This document shows positions 25,386 to 36,531 of a DNA stretch of 64,000 nucleotides, piece by piece (the stretch's first letter is position 1; each line of letters begins with the position of its first letter). A program made the translations under genes and the position numbers. The DNA is from Thamnaconus septentrionalis (Eukaryota; Chordata; Actinopteri; Tetraodontiformes; Monacanthidae), in the NCBI GenBank assembly GCA_009823395.1, contig CM020514.1:6966466-7030465 (forward strand), in the 5' to 3' direction. The notes beneath the pieces were generated by a model that saw only the letters and a list, made by a program, of their open reading frames with translations, did not search any database and was not told the DNA's origin.

Positions 25386-25792
25386 GAACGTCTTGTTTCC
25401 TGCACATGACGTACAACTAACCACAATATTCTTTCATTTAGACGACATGAACTCAATCAATGACGTTGCATGCACGGCTCCACGGCTTTGGCCAGACTCG
25501 CTTAAGATTGCAAATATTGCTCATCGTCCCTGCTCCTTTTCACCAGCTCATTCACGGAGCAAACGGGGCATAAAGCAGTTTGAACTGGCTGTCCCATGAG
25601 TGAAATGGAAATACAGCCACGACAAGTTTCCCCCACCAAGGCACTGAATTGGCAGCTTCTCCGACGGCGTCGAGGCACTCGGCGTCTCGTGGCGTCACTC
25701 CCGGCGCGATGACGCCCACGGCCCCGGGGACGTCTGCCTCCGCGGTGATTGTAAATGTTCAACAATCACCGCCATCGCCGAGGAGTGGATAA

Positions 25793-25822
25793 CCCCCCCC
25801 CCCCCCCCCCACCCACCCCCCC
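25793..25822. repeat. C-rich run
   Basis: Eighteen consecutive C, then ACCC ACCCCCCC, inside a GC-rich block (25660-25945). The G strand can form quadruplexes. Confidence 0.9.
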
Positions 25823-26879
25823 GAACGGCTCGAGAAAAACCGCGGCGGCGGCACGCGATTTGCATGAAAAGTGCACGAAAATTCGCCGCGCGGCGCAGTT
25901 CGAGACGCACTTCACCCGCTCCGAGGCCTCTGTGAAGTAGACTGATGTGCAATCTCCGGCCCGCTGCCGTTTAGTGGTCCCCACCTGAAATCAGGCGGCC
26001 CTTCAGCGCGTCGGGTCTGCTGTGTGTTTTAGCAGCGCTGACTGAGAAGTGGAACAACCAAGCAAAGCGAAGCATAGACATTTCTTCACACGTCGGTTTT
26101 CGAACAATTATTGTTATTGCTGTCATATTTAGTATTTGAACTTTAGACAGACAATGGAGTTTTTTTTTTTTTATGGAGGTTGTAAATATGTCCCGTCCAT
26201 TGCATCACCAGTTTAAACAGTAACTGTGAAGTTTCCAGTGTCTGCTGTCGTTGGTAACAACCTGCAGAGCGTGTTCACTGGAATCCTCAGGTGACGCTCG
26301 CTCCAGTGGCTGATTGGCATTCTGCCCTCCACGTACTTTAACGGAGTAGAAAATCGGACTGCTGTTTCAGAAAAAAAAACAAAACACTTTATTGACGCAC
26401 AAGAACTGAAATGAAACGGTGAAAAGAGTCAACGGTTGACTACTGTGAAACAACTTGAAACAAAAAAAAAAGCAGAAACCTTTTTTTTTTTTTTTTTTTT
26501 TTAACGACTGCTTCTCTCAAAGTCTGAGATTAGGCTTTCCAGGCAGACTGCTTCACACAGTACTTTTATTTGCATCAATGGCTCTAAAATCTGCTTGTTC
26601 CAGCCCCTGGACGTTTTTTTTTTTTTTTTTCCCCAGCACATTAATTAATTAGCACAAAATGTGATATTGTTTCCCCAGTTTGGAGACATACAGTGAGGGC
26701 AGTTATTTCATGCTATTGTGTGACTTATTTTTAAGGCCCCAAAATTCATTTCATGGATGAATTCCATGCTTGTCGGAAATGAGAAAACATATGTACATTA
26801 CTTTCCAGCCTTCGCTTGCTCCGCTTTCTGGAAAGGATGCGCTAAATCCCACAGTATGTGGGGTGGGGGGTGTGGGAGG

Positions 26880-26985
26880 CTCAACAAAGCACCAGTTTTA
26901 ACAAGAAGCTGAAACCCAGTTATGTATGTATTTTTTTTTTTGGCAGAAAGCTGTAAACAGAGGGCTAAATATGCTGTTTCTGGAG
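26880..26985 (+). repeat. family X repeat, copy 4 (+)
   Basis: Contains 'caccagttttaacaagaagc' and GTAAACAGAGGGCTAAATAT (26954-26973), the most conserved block of the family. Confidence 0.65.
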
Positions 26986-27573
26986 GTGTTTTGGTTTTTT
27001 TTTTAAAAAAGAAGATATTATTTAAAAGATATGCGGCGCTGTGCCACAGGAGGACAAATAAACATCTGAAAAAGGAAGAAGAGCTAAAGCATTGACCAAA
27101 AAAACTCTAAATGCGATTCTCCATCGGCGCGCCGTGCGTCCGCCAGTGTTCGCCGGAGTGGCTTCCTGAATGAGGCTCTGAACGAGGCTGCTAGCCCTCC
27201 CTCATTTCTCAGAGCTGGCTGCTCAGCCGTGCAGCCGGTAGCGTTGAAGCTAACCGATGTGTAACTGATCTGTCCGGAGCGGCGAGCTCCGTTTAAAGGA
27301 GCTGCCACTTAATTAACAAGAGCCGGTCTAGCCTGTGTGAGTAATCAGCGGACAAACGCTCTGAAATTGGGTTTTTTTTCTCGACGACGGAGGTTCAGGA
27401 ATGCGTGTTTGTGTGACGCATGCATGCTGCAACGGGGACGGGTCAGTTTCTAACGGTGACATGTGAACAGGGCCTCGGCAATGGCCCTGTTTATGTCTTA
27501 GTGGCCATTTTTACTATCAAGAAATTTGACCTTGGACCCTGAGATGGAGGTCGTCAGGGTCGGGGCCAGGTCG

Positions 27574-28060
27574 TATATAAACAGGCGTCAGGTGGCGTGA
27601 TGGAAAGCCTGGTTCCCTCAGCTTTGAGCCGAGCACCTCTGTCGACCTTTCAGGAATCTTTCACTTTACAAGAGAGGAGAAAAAAAGAAAAGGAACGGCG
27701 ACTGTTTCCCCGCCACAAAAAACGTGTTTACGCCTTGTTGACGTTTAATCTTTGAAGTTCCAAAATGTGAAGTGCGCGTTTTCACCGGCGGTTAACATTC
27801 TTTCGCAGAGGACGCAGTTAAATGCCCTCGCAACGCCGCCTCGATCCGAGGCCGCGCGCGTCCGTCGACAGAGGAGTTTATCTGACTGAGCGCCGATGTT
27901 GCCTTCCTTCAAGTTTTCTCTCGGAAGATAAAGCTCTGCCGACGGCGTTTTTTCTTTTTCCGCCCCGTCGACGCAAAGGGCGCCGGGCGCTGACTGCGGC
28001 CCGCCGACGCTATCGGCCTGTTATCTGCCGGCCGCGTATCAGGCTGAGTTTGCTTCATGT
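27574..28060 (+). promoter_or_regulatory. TATA-type motif followed by a CpG-rich block
   Basis: TATATAAA at 27574-27581 is followed by GC-rich DNA, densest in CpG at 27780-28060. The arrangement could be an internal promoter or enhancer. No strong 5' splice site or open frame ties it to a transcript, so this is only a candidate. Confidence 0.2.
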
Positions 28061-28190
28061 AAATGTCACGCAATGTTATCTGCTCAACAAAAAGCGAAAT
28101 AAATAAATAGTAAATAAGAGCCGAGGGTTTAATGACGATTATCGTCTGAGATTGGGACGGTTGTTGGGCGGGAAAAAAAGGCAACCCAGC

Positions 28191-28193
<3 letters not shown>

Positions 28194-28229
<36 letters not shown>
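28194..28229. repeat. (TG)n microsatellite
   Basis: Pure run of 18 GT/TG units. Confidence 0.97.
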
Positions 28230-28232
<3 letters not shown>

Positions 28233-29184
28233 ACAGAGTGATTGTGTAGCTTAAGCACTTTATGAGAATTCTTCGCCCTCACTTGTTTCGGCGAATAAAG
28301 CCTGCTTCCACCCTGACAGAGCAGATTATGGGAACTTTTTCTTCCGGTGCGGGTTGAGCGGACGCTTCCCGCTGCTCAGAGCTAAATTCTCAGCTCGGCT
28401 CCGTAGCAAATCCCTTCTAACTGCATTTTGTCGATTTTTTTTTTTCCTCCTTCCTGACAGCTCTGGACCTTTTAAACTGGGTTTTATTAAACAGTGTTTT
28501 TATTCTGGTCTCAGTTTTTTATTTATTTATATGTCCCAGTGTCGCTTCTCATTTTTGGCCTTAGTCGGAGGTTTCAGGATTTTTCAGCATCCCGCGCTCA
28601 ACATGTACACTCACTTTTCGCTCCGGGATGCCCCAAATAGGCGTCGCCGCCGCCGGAGGCTCCGCTAACGAGTGGCTCGCACTGCGTGAGCCCCCAGGTA
28701 ATTGCAGGGACCCTCGCGGAGCCACTCCAGCGGCAATAAACAATCGCTCCTTATCACCTCTCGCCACTCGGAGCGTGGGCGAAAGAAGCGGCCGACGTAG
28801 CGCCGCAATTTGCGCGGCGGGAAGGGACGACGAGCCCGCGGAGCTCCTCCGGGTTGCCGTAGAAACCCCACCTCCCCCACCTGCTCTATTTGTTCCAATT
28901 TCCAATCCGAGATTTGAGATCAAAAAGGGTTTTTTTTTCCAGGCATTAGCGTCGACGCAGTTAGTTAGCTGCCCGCCTCGATTGCATCTCCTGTCTTTCT
29001 CTTTACAGGAACTGGAAGCGTTTCAGCAGTTTTCTTCCCGGCTGAACTTTTCGTGGTTGTTCAGCTGATGCCAAGCCGCCTGTAAAGGTCCCCTCTTACG
29101 CCCTCGCCGCTCCGCTGATAAGTTTGGCACTTTGTTTACGAGACTCACCCCTCCACCTCTCTCTCTCTCTCTCTCTCCCTCCAG

Positions 29185-29256
29185 AACCAGTTTTTGAAAA
29201 GGACAGACGCCCCCCTTCCCCCTCTTCCCTCAACTCACCCCAGTGATGCTTAGCTG
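29185..29256 (+). other. candidate cryptic or alternative untranslated exon
   Basis: A long CT tract (ctctctctctctccctccag) makes a strong acceptor ending at 29184, and 72 bases later GCTG/GTGAGTACG is a strong donor at 29257. A second good acceptor (tctttctctttacag) ends at 29008 and could give a 248-base version with the same donor. The 72-base segment has one ATG followed almost at once by TAG, so it would be untranslated. A CpG-rich block (28600-28870) lies just upstream. Both sites are on the strand of the main gene, so this may be an alternative leader exon; transcript evidence is absent. Confidence 0.25.
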
Positions 29257-29770
29257 GTGAGTACGTGTTTCGTGTTTACGTATTTCCCCCTGGCCGACTT
29301 TTCGCTTTGTTTTTTCCTTTATCTTTCGCGTCTCGGGCCCGCTGCTTTCGGTTCGTCTCTTTCCTCCTTCTGCTCAGAAACTCCAAACCTCCCTCTAATG
29401 AGGCGATCCTGGTTACCCCCCCCCCTCCCCCCCTCTCACACGCTCGCCTCTTTCTCTCCCACTCTGCGACGGAGAGGCGGGGACTCTTTTCCTGCAGCGG
29501 AAGCCTTTCATTGCATTCGTTGTGCGGAGCGGCCGCGGATGAGGGGGATGCTGGGAGAACTGGCGGAAGAGTCTTACCTCACTCGCCCTCGCGCTCCACT
29601 AAATCAGCGAATCTTTGTGATGCTGCAACACAGGCGCAGCCAGCGCGTCACCTCCAGCGCAGCAGACCACTCGTCTGCATATTTCAAGGCCCCTCAGTTT
29701 TAGGGGGCCGCACGGGGAGGAAACCTGTGATTTCACGCCCAGCATCCTATCGAATATAACTGTAATATAA

Positions 29771-29935
29771 ACAGTGTTGGCGAGTAATCTATTACTAAGT
29801 GACAGACTAATGTAACGGGATTACCCTGGCAAAACTGATGATTTATATATATATCATAATTACTTAATCAAGTAACAATTCCATTACTTTTCTGAAATAT
29901 TTTATATTGCTTACTTTATTTTCATTCATATTTAC
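29771..29935 (+). repeat. 'acagtgttg' type dispersed element, copy 2
   Basis: It begins 'acagtgttggcgagtaatct', has 'tgtaacgggattaccctgg' in the middle and ends in AT-rich 'aattacttaatcaagtaac' words. It shares its start and word content with the copy at 25251. Confidence 0.6.
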
Positions 29936-30541
29936 TCATTCAGGATTAGCTCAGTGGCTAATCTTTTTACGCGTGCTTCGTATGGGTTGAGCATTCCAAC
30001 CTTTCACTCTCAGTCATCTTGGAGTGCAGGGAGTGGAAACCACGGACCATCGGCCCGTGCCTTCCCATCATCCTTTGCGCTCGGATCTCATAATAGAGCG
30101 AAGGTGGGGCCGTGGAACTTAGTGACTGTTTCAAGGTTCTGTGAAACTGCGGCTGTTTGAAACGACAAAGCGACTTCTTACACGGATCTGTTTGTTTTCT
30201 TTGCACACATTCAAATTCCAGCTGCTTGGAAAAAAAGCTTGCGCTCTGATTTGTTACCGCCGTGTTGGTTTTCAATACCATTCCAACCCCGCTGCTAAAC
30301 CTACAGATTTGCTCCAACACAGCGGCCTACATGCATAATGCATAACAAAAAAAAATAAAAAAATCCCCTGAATCAAATCCCAGGCCATGTTGTTCTGAAG
30401 TGGAATCCAAACAACAAGTCATCTCAGACAACACAAACGCTTGTGTTCAAACCTGGCCTTTCTCCTCAGTCTCCTTAATTGCTATCATCGGCATCTTGCT
30501 CCTGCTCTCCTCGTTGGGCTTCACTTGCCGAATTTCCATTC

Positions 30542-31085
30542 CAGTTTGCCACAAAATAAAAGCAACATTTGTGAAATTTCGACAAAGTGCAATTGCGCTT
30601 TGTTCGCCCTTCCATTAGAGGGCGTTTTGGGCTTTAGCGTCGCAATTCTCGTGACATCTCATCTCACTAGACTCTTCGTGACGAAAGACGGACATGGTGT
30701 GTTTCTTCAGTGCACTCGTTACATTCACGGCAGTTGCCTTGACAATATTGAATAAAAAGTCAAAGGCGGCGGACGAGAGCTCATCGGCGAAATCCATGTG
30801 TGTGGCAAAGGCAACGCTCAAGGGGATTCAGGGAGAGGATTGTCATCGAGGAATTCCCAGATGAGCTGTGATCAACTGGTCACGTGATCTCACGTGTTAA
30901 GTCCTTTGTTGTGTAAATGCGAAAAAAGTTTCCATTGCACTTTTGCATTATATTTCAACATTGAAACGTCTGTAATACCTGCAATGAACTTTGAAATTCA
31001 GGTGTTTCCACTTGAGGTGTATCGGCAGTTTTTTATTACGCTTATTTAGGTTTTGCGCATTTCCAAGAGTGACGGGAACCCTTCT
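30542..31085 (+). repeat. 'tttaggttttgcgca' repeat, copy 1
   Basis: The blocks 'gtgaaatttcgacaaag', 'tttccattgcacttttgc', 'gaaacgtctg' and 'atttaggttttgcgcattt' occur in the same order in a second copy near 41.6-41.9 kb. A stretch of about 200 bases in the middle (30660-30880) is not matched. It looks like an unclassified non-autonomous element. Confidence 0.6.
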
Positions 31086-31608
31086 ACACTCGCTCTGCTT
31101 GCTTTTGTGCCTCTTGTGTCGGAGCAGCAGAAGCTCGCCCGCTCCTCCTCCCCCTCACCGCGAGGCGTGTTGATCTCCTCCGGCTCCTCGGAGAGGAGAT
31201 CAGGGGCTCTCATTTTCCTTTGGCGGCGTCGTCTCCTGCGGGCCCCGCTGCTGTTTGCCGATATTCAGTTCAGGCTGGACAATAAGCCGGAAGAAAACAA
31301 GCTCCTTTCAGGCCAACGAGGGGAATGGAGGAGGACTGAGACGGCGAGAGAAACGTGAAAAAGAAGAAGAAGAAGAAGAAGCGGGCAGGGTGGATGGATG
31401 GTGGTGGTGGTGGTGGTGGGGTGTTCCCCCAGATAGGGGATTCTCTTTAAAGGTTTCTGTATGTGGCCTCTGGGCCGAATTAAGCCGGCGTCATTATCCC
31501 TGGCAAATTACCACGCTGCCTTTGTGGTCCGGCTATGGTGCATTAGGGGGCGCCTTGGAAAACGTGGCCGCGCCGTGCCCATTCAGCGCACAAAGAGGAA
31601 TTGCGTGA

Positions 31609-31635
31609 GGGTTTCGGGGGTGGGGGGTTGGGGGG
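31609..31635 (+). repeat. predicted G-quadruplex
   Basis: Four G runs (GGG, GGGGG, GGGGGG, GGGGGG) are separated by loops of 4, 1 and 2 bases, the classic quadruplex pattern on the plus strand. A second G-rich cluster follows at 31716-31748. Confidence 0.75.
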
Positions 31636-32504
31636 TGCACTGGCAGATCCTTGGCCCAGTTCACAGCGGAGGCATTCAAACCCCGCCGCTGCTGCTGGTT
31701 GGTGGTGGTGGTGGTGGGGGGGGCGATGGGTGGGTGACAGGGGAGGGGCCTCCTGAGATGAGTAAAAATCGCGGCCAGGTTCTGTCCAAGGTTCCGAGTC
31801 CACACCGTCCACCAGTCTTAACTAGCCGCTGTCGTCACTTATCTTCATCGCCGGGTGTCTCCAGCTGTGGAGGACCTTGAGGTGGGTGTCTAGAAGGGAG
31901 GGGGGGACCTACCACCGCCCCGCCGTTAAAGTCACCATCCATCACGCCGCCGTTTGGATTCGCCACCCCGGTCCCGGCTAATTACCAATTAGCCGCGTCG
32001 CGACAAATCATGCGCTTGCTACCTTGTTATGGGACGTTTCTCCGATAACTCTTCGGAGTTTTCAGGCTGCCCCCCCAACCCGACCCCCCCCTCCCCCAAC
32101 CGCCTCCCTCCAACCGCCGCCTTGTAAACTCGCAGCTCGCGTTCCCGCCGACTCGGCGAGCGGAATTTCAAGTCTGCATATTATCCGGGGACGGCGCGCC
32201 ATCAGTCACGATGGAGGTCCTGCGGGAAGAGCGACGGAGCAAATTGCGAAAATTTGTATGAACTACTGCTGACTCCTTTAATAAGTCAAACTCCTGCAGT
32301 GGGGGCAACACGGGTGTAGTGACGACTGTTCGTGCGAGCGGCATGTCGCGTGTCGAACATTCCAGACTTCCCATGTTACGCAAAATTTGCTCGAGCAATA
32401 TGTCAGTGAGCTCCGCGGATATGAGAAACATCTGCTACAACGTCTGCTAAAACTTGAACTAAAATATATGTTAGTGACAACACTCCCAGCTGTTTGAGAG
32501 TTTT

Positions 32505-32600
32505 TACCCCTTCCAAATGTGTGGAAGGTGCGTCAAAGCATCAGTTTAGCAGGATAATGGAAACCAGGATTTTAACAAGAGGCTGTGAACTGAGCTACTT
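32505..32600 (+). repeat. family X repeat, copy 5 (+)
   Basis: Contains 'ccttccaaatgtgtggaagg', 'catcagtttagcagg' and 'gaggctgtgaactgagct', in the family order. The final block is divergent. Confidence 0.55.
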
Positions 32601-32999
32601 TTTTCTTTAACAACACTTCGTTGGTGCCTGGGACGAAAATTAAAGATATGGGGAAAAAAAGTGTAGAAAATGAAGACTTTGCACCACAGCACAAATGAAT
32701 GAAATCCATTTAGGTCAATATCTGGGTTTAGGTCAGCAGCATCCCATTTAAATCCACCCATCCATATATCTATCTATCCATCCATCCATCCGCATGGTGA
32801 GTTCAGACTGAAGGTTAACTCGGACCAATTGGCCAGAGAACTTGAAGTAAGGCCTCAAGGCGACCCAGTGTTTAAACAGTTAACCAGCGGCAGCGTCACT
32901 AAATGACTTTATGTGCAGCAGCATACTGGGAAAGCACCAAAACTGAAGCTAAAGTATTTTTTTTTTTTTTTAACCAAAGAGTGGACTCATTCAATCTGG

Positions 33000-35850
33000 G
33001 CTTCAAAACAAACTCATGTGGAGACAGACCGTGGTGGGGAGGGACAGAACCAGAACTGGGGATGTAACTTTGACCCGACGCTTAAGCGTTTCAGTGGTGC
33101 TCGACCCGATCGAAGGAACCGCCGGCTGCTTCCCACTGATCCGGCCGCTGAGAGGAGGAATGAGAAGCGAGAATCAGACTCGTCAGACTCTGTCCGAGTA
33201 GTTTCCAGCCGTTGCGGGGCGCTTGCAACATATAAGAACGTCTGACTGTTGCACGGACGCGCCGCTGCTCGAAAACCCCTGGTGAAGGGTTCGTCTGAGG
33301 TTGGAGTAGCGGCTGCGGCAGCGGCGGCGGCAGCAGCAGCAGCAGGCGTCTAAGACTGGAGCGATCAAAGATGATCCTGCGGGCCAGAAAACGGCAAAAT
33401 GGAGTTTTCCGCCAAACGGCTGCAGGTTCAAAGCAAAGCCAGTGAGCTACGGCGTCGACCCCTTTAAAACGGAAAAAAATAAAAATAAAAAACGAAGTGA
33501 GGGGAGCTGCCCGGGGCACTGTAAAAACTCCCAGCGTGTGAAATGTTTCATCCTGGCACCTCGCCTTTTTATTTATCATCCAATCAAGTGCGAGCTTTGC
33601 TTTAATGATCGATGTCTCCTCCATTTTATTATTATTTTTTATTACTTCTCCAACTTTTGTTTCCCGGCTTTTATGAACTCGGCTGCCGCGCCCCGGCTCT
33701 GGGAGAAGGGGAGGAGGCTTTTGTTTAGGGGAGGCTGCGCTGTAAAGGCCGCCCGCTGTAAATCCTGCGCTGATCGCCGGATCATTAAACCGTGAGCCCC
33801 TGAGCTTTTTTTTGGTTCTTTATCACCAGGCTGGGCTGCCCGGGCCGTAATGGAGGCTAACTGGCTAATGATTAGCTGTCCCTCGCAGTTACTCCGGAGC
33901 CGGGGCTGTCCGTCTGGACAGGAGGAGGTTGTTAAAACCGTCGGGCTTCTCCTCGTGATGTCTTTTTTTCCCTCCCTCCCTTTTCACCCAAACTGTTCCC
34001 CCCTTCAGCTTAAACGCCTCATGATCTCCGCTAGAAACTGGAGCACTTTGTCCTGGCGGAGGCAGCTAACACAATTTACCGCGTTCCAGCGCCGCCGCTG
34101 AGCTCTTCTTTAAATGCTGTTGATACTCCCGGAGCTGAGAGGAATGATTGGCACCCTGAAAAAATGGTCAAAAAAAGAAAGTGTCCAGGGTAATTGCCTT
34201 TTCTTTCCCCTCTCCCCCCCCAATACTTTAAAAATGCCTTAATTACTTTAGCTTTTTCTGGGCTTATCGGCAAGTTTAAATATTGAGCTTTGGGGGCAGA
34301 AAATAGATGACTTCAAAGGAAAAATAATCAAGGGGAGGCATGTGTGAGAAAGGCCGAGACTGGGCCACAGCTATGTGGCAGGTGTTTCTCCAAACCCAAC
34401 AAAAATATTGTTTCTCCTTCCAGTCAGGCAGCCACCGAGCTAAATGGAAACCGTGTTTTGTCCTCATGGATGTGGACAATTAAATGACTGAATAAATTGA
34501 AACCAGGCGTTCTCAGATATGACAGATGAGACGAGAGCCGTCCTTCTGTATTTACACAGTGAAACCTAAACCCTCCATTGTTCAAACATTAAAATTCCAC
34601 CGTTAAACACCATCAACTGCAAATTTTAAACCTGCCGGGTTGAAATGCATTCCAAGCGATCACTTTGGTCAATGCTCGTCTCACCCAAGAGGCAGAACCT
34701 TCACCGGCTCTCGTATCGGACATCTACCCAGTTGGAAAACCACTCTTGACTCAATCCAGCGGCTCGACAGTGGATTCCTGGCCGTCAACTTGCTGCCTGC
34801 AGCCTAATCACTCATCAAGGATTAGCGCCACTGTGTGTTTTCTAATTATAGACCCGGATTCGCGCTCTCGCCTCTTTAGCCGGGTTGCATCTCGCCCACC
34901 AGGACTTCAGCCTTCACCCGCTGGCCCGTCCGCAGCCGGGGCCACGAGCCGCAGCTTTCGCACCTTTATTCCCGCGGCCTCGGAAGTCTCATCTTTTTTT
35001 TTAATCTCGCGCCTCGCTTTTCTTTCAGTTCCCCGGGCTTTCTCCTCCGTCTGCGCGCGTTCTTTATTCCTTTGCCCAACAAAGAGTTTTTTTTTTTTTG
35101 GCATAAAACAAAATTCAATGAGGTAGCTGTCAAAATAAATCACCGCTGGCATTAAGGAGGAAACAAGGCCTTTGCTGAAAGAAAGGAAACTGATTCTTGA
35201 TCCCCCCGCCCCCGCCCCCCCCCCTCCACATTCAATCAGTTCCCTCTCTCGTCTTTTCACAACATTTCATTCACGGAGCACAATAAGTTTGATTGACTCC
35301 TCCGGGAAAAGCTCATAATCCATTTCCATTACAAAGGTGTTTGTAAGATGTGTGGATTCCCAACATGGAGCGCGAAAGGGGGAAAAAAATACAGATCAAA
35401 AGGACATATTGATAGGGATGAGCTCTGAAAAAGATACAAAAGAAATGTGGCAGCCAGAGCTCGAGCGTTTGCTTATCAGTCTCAGTCTCATCGACTTAAC
35501 GAGGAGCCACGTGCTTTTAATGATGGCGGCCGCTCAGTGTCACGTCCGCCTGGTGCGCAAGTTGCGCATGAGAGGAGAGCCGGCGCTGGCGGGGCTTGAA
35601 TGAGCTGATGATGTGTTTGGTTTGGTGATCAGGTCCAATTAATTTCCATACTTGAAGGTGTTGCGATGCGAAACTTGTGAGGATGCAAAACGGTGGATGT
35701 GCTCACGTTTGTGACCAGAGAGGTTTGAGTGGAAATTATTTCCCATATTCTTGAAAGCGTCGCTGTTACAATGTTTTCTAACGATAAACTCCACCCTCAG
35801 CCTGTCAGTAAATTTAACTTTTTGTGCTTGGTCACACGGTTCTGACAGTC
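33000..35850. other. intron 1 segment, mostly unique sequence
   Basis: No gene or named repeat. A GCN triplet-like patch (33305-33345) and GC-rich stretches at 33.1-33.4 and 33.7-34.1 kb stand out. The remaining open frames are unremarkable. Confidence 0.5.
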
Positions 35851-35854
35851 AGCC

Positions 35855-35985
35855 CTTTGTGAGGTCACCAAGGGCCGTCCTAATGTCTGTGACAATACCT
35901 GTTAGCGCCCCCTGAGGCCGCCTTCTTTTTGTCTCGTTCCAAACATGTGGAAAGTCCAATAAAGTAGTCATTTTTTCAGGGTTGA
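35855..35985 (+). repeat. family X repeat, copy 6 (+)
   Basis: Contains 'ctttgtgaggtcaccaaggg', 'gcgccccctgaggccgcc' and 'ttccaaacatgtggaaagtc' followed by 'caataaagta'. This copy keeps the middle part of the family best. Confidence 0.6.
35903..35919 (-). promoter_or_regulatory. CTCF-like motif inside a family X copy
   Basis: TAGCGCCCCCTGAGGCC is close to the reverse complement of the canonical CTCF core (CCAGGGGGCGCTA). It coincides with a block conserved among several copies of the repeat. Motif match only. Confidence 0.3.
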
Positions 35986-36506
35986 CTTTCAAATTTTGAT
36001 TTTGATTTGTTTTTTGCTGCTTCAGAAGTGTCTCGGATGAAAAATGAAAAAATAAAAATCTGTCTCATACCTGGCCCCAGGGTACCTGAATCAAAGGCTG
36101 CTGTTTTCTCCCTTTGGTTCCCACCTTCGCTCCATGACAATGTTCCAGTTAGCTACTAAATTCAAAAGCAAGTAACTACAGGTGGGAACATTGTTGCTTT
36201 ATTCCTCTTCATCCTGTCCGTGCCGAGGCTCCGCCAGACCCGCCCCCACCCGACAGAGTTTCATCCTTTCAAATTCCGTTTTCAACTTGCATGGACTCAC
36301 AGAGCAAGTAAGCCAGCGAGCAGCATGCTTTGTATGCGCGGTGTTGTAAACCTGGAGGGCATGAGGATGTGATTTCACTTCCTCTCGCCTCCGCTACGCT
36401 TCTTCTGGAAAGATTTGCTCGCGTCGACTTGTCAGAATAGGTTTACGCGTTCCTGGTGACCTCTGTCTGGCAGCAACTGGAATTCTTTATGGGATTAATT
36501 ATTTTT

Positions 36507-36531
36507 GTGGTGGTGGTGGTGGTGGTGGTGG
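36507..36531. repeat. (GTG)n trinucleotide run
   Basis: About eight GTG units. A similar run lies at 31400-31420. Confidence 0.9.

Noticed and set aside
29946..29962. tRNA A-box-like phrase 'tagctcagtgg'
   Set aside because: No B box (GGTTCGANNCC) follows at a tRNA or SINE distance and no cloverleaf can be drawn. It lies right after a dispersed repeat.
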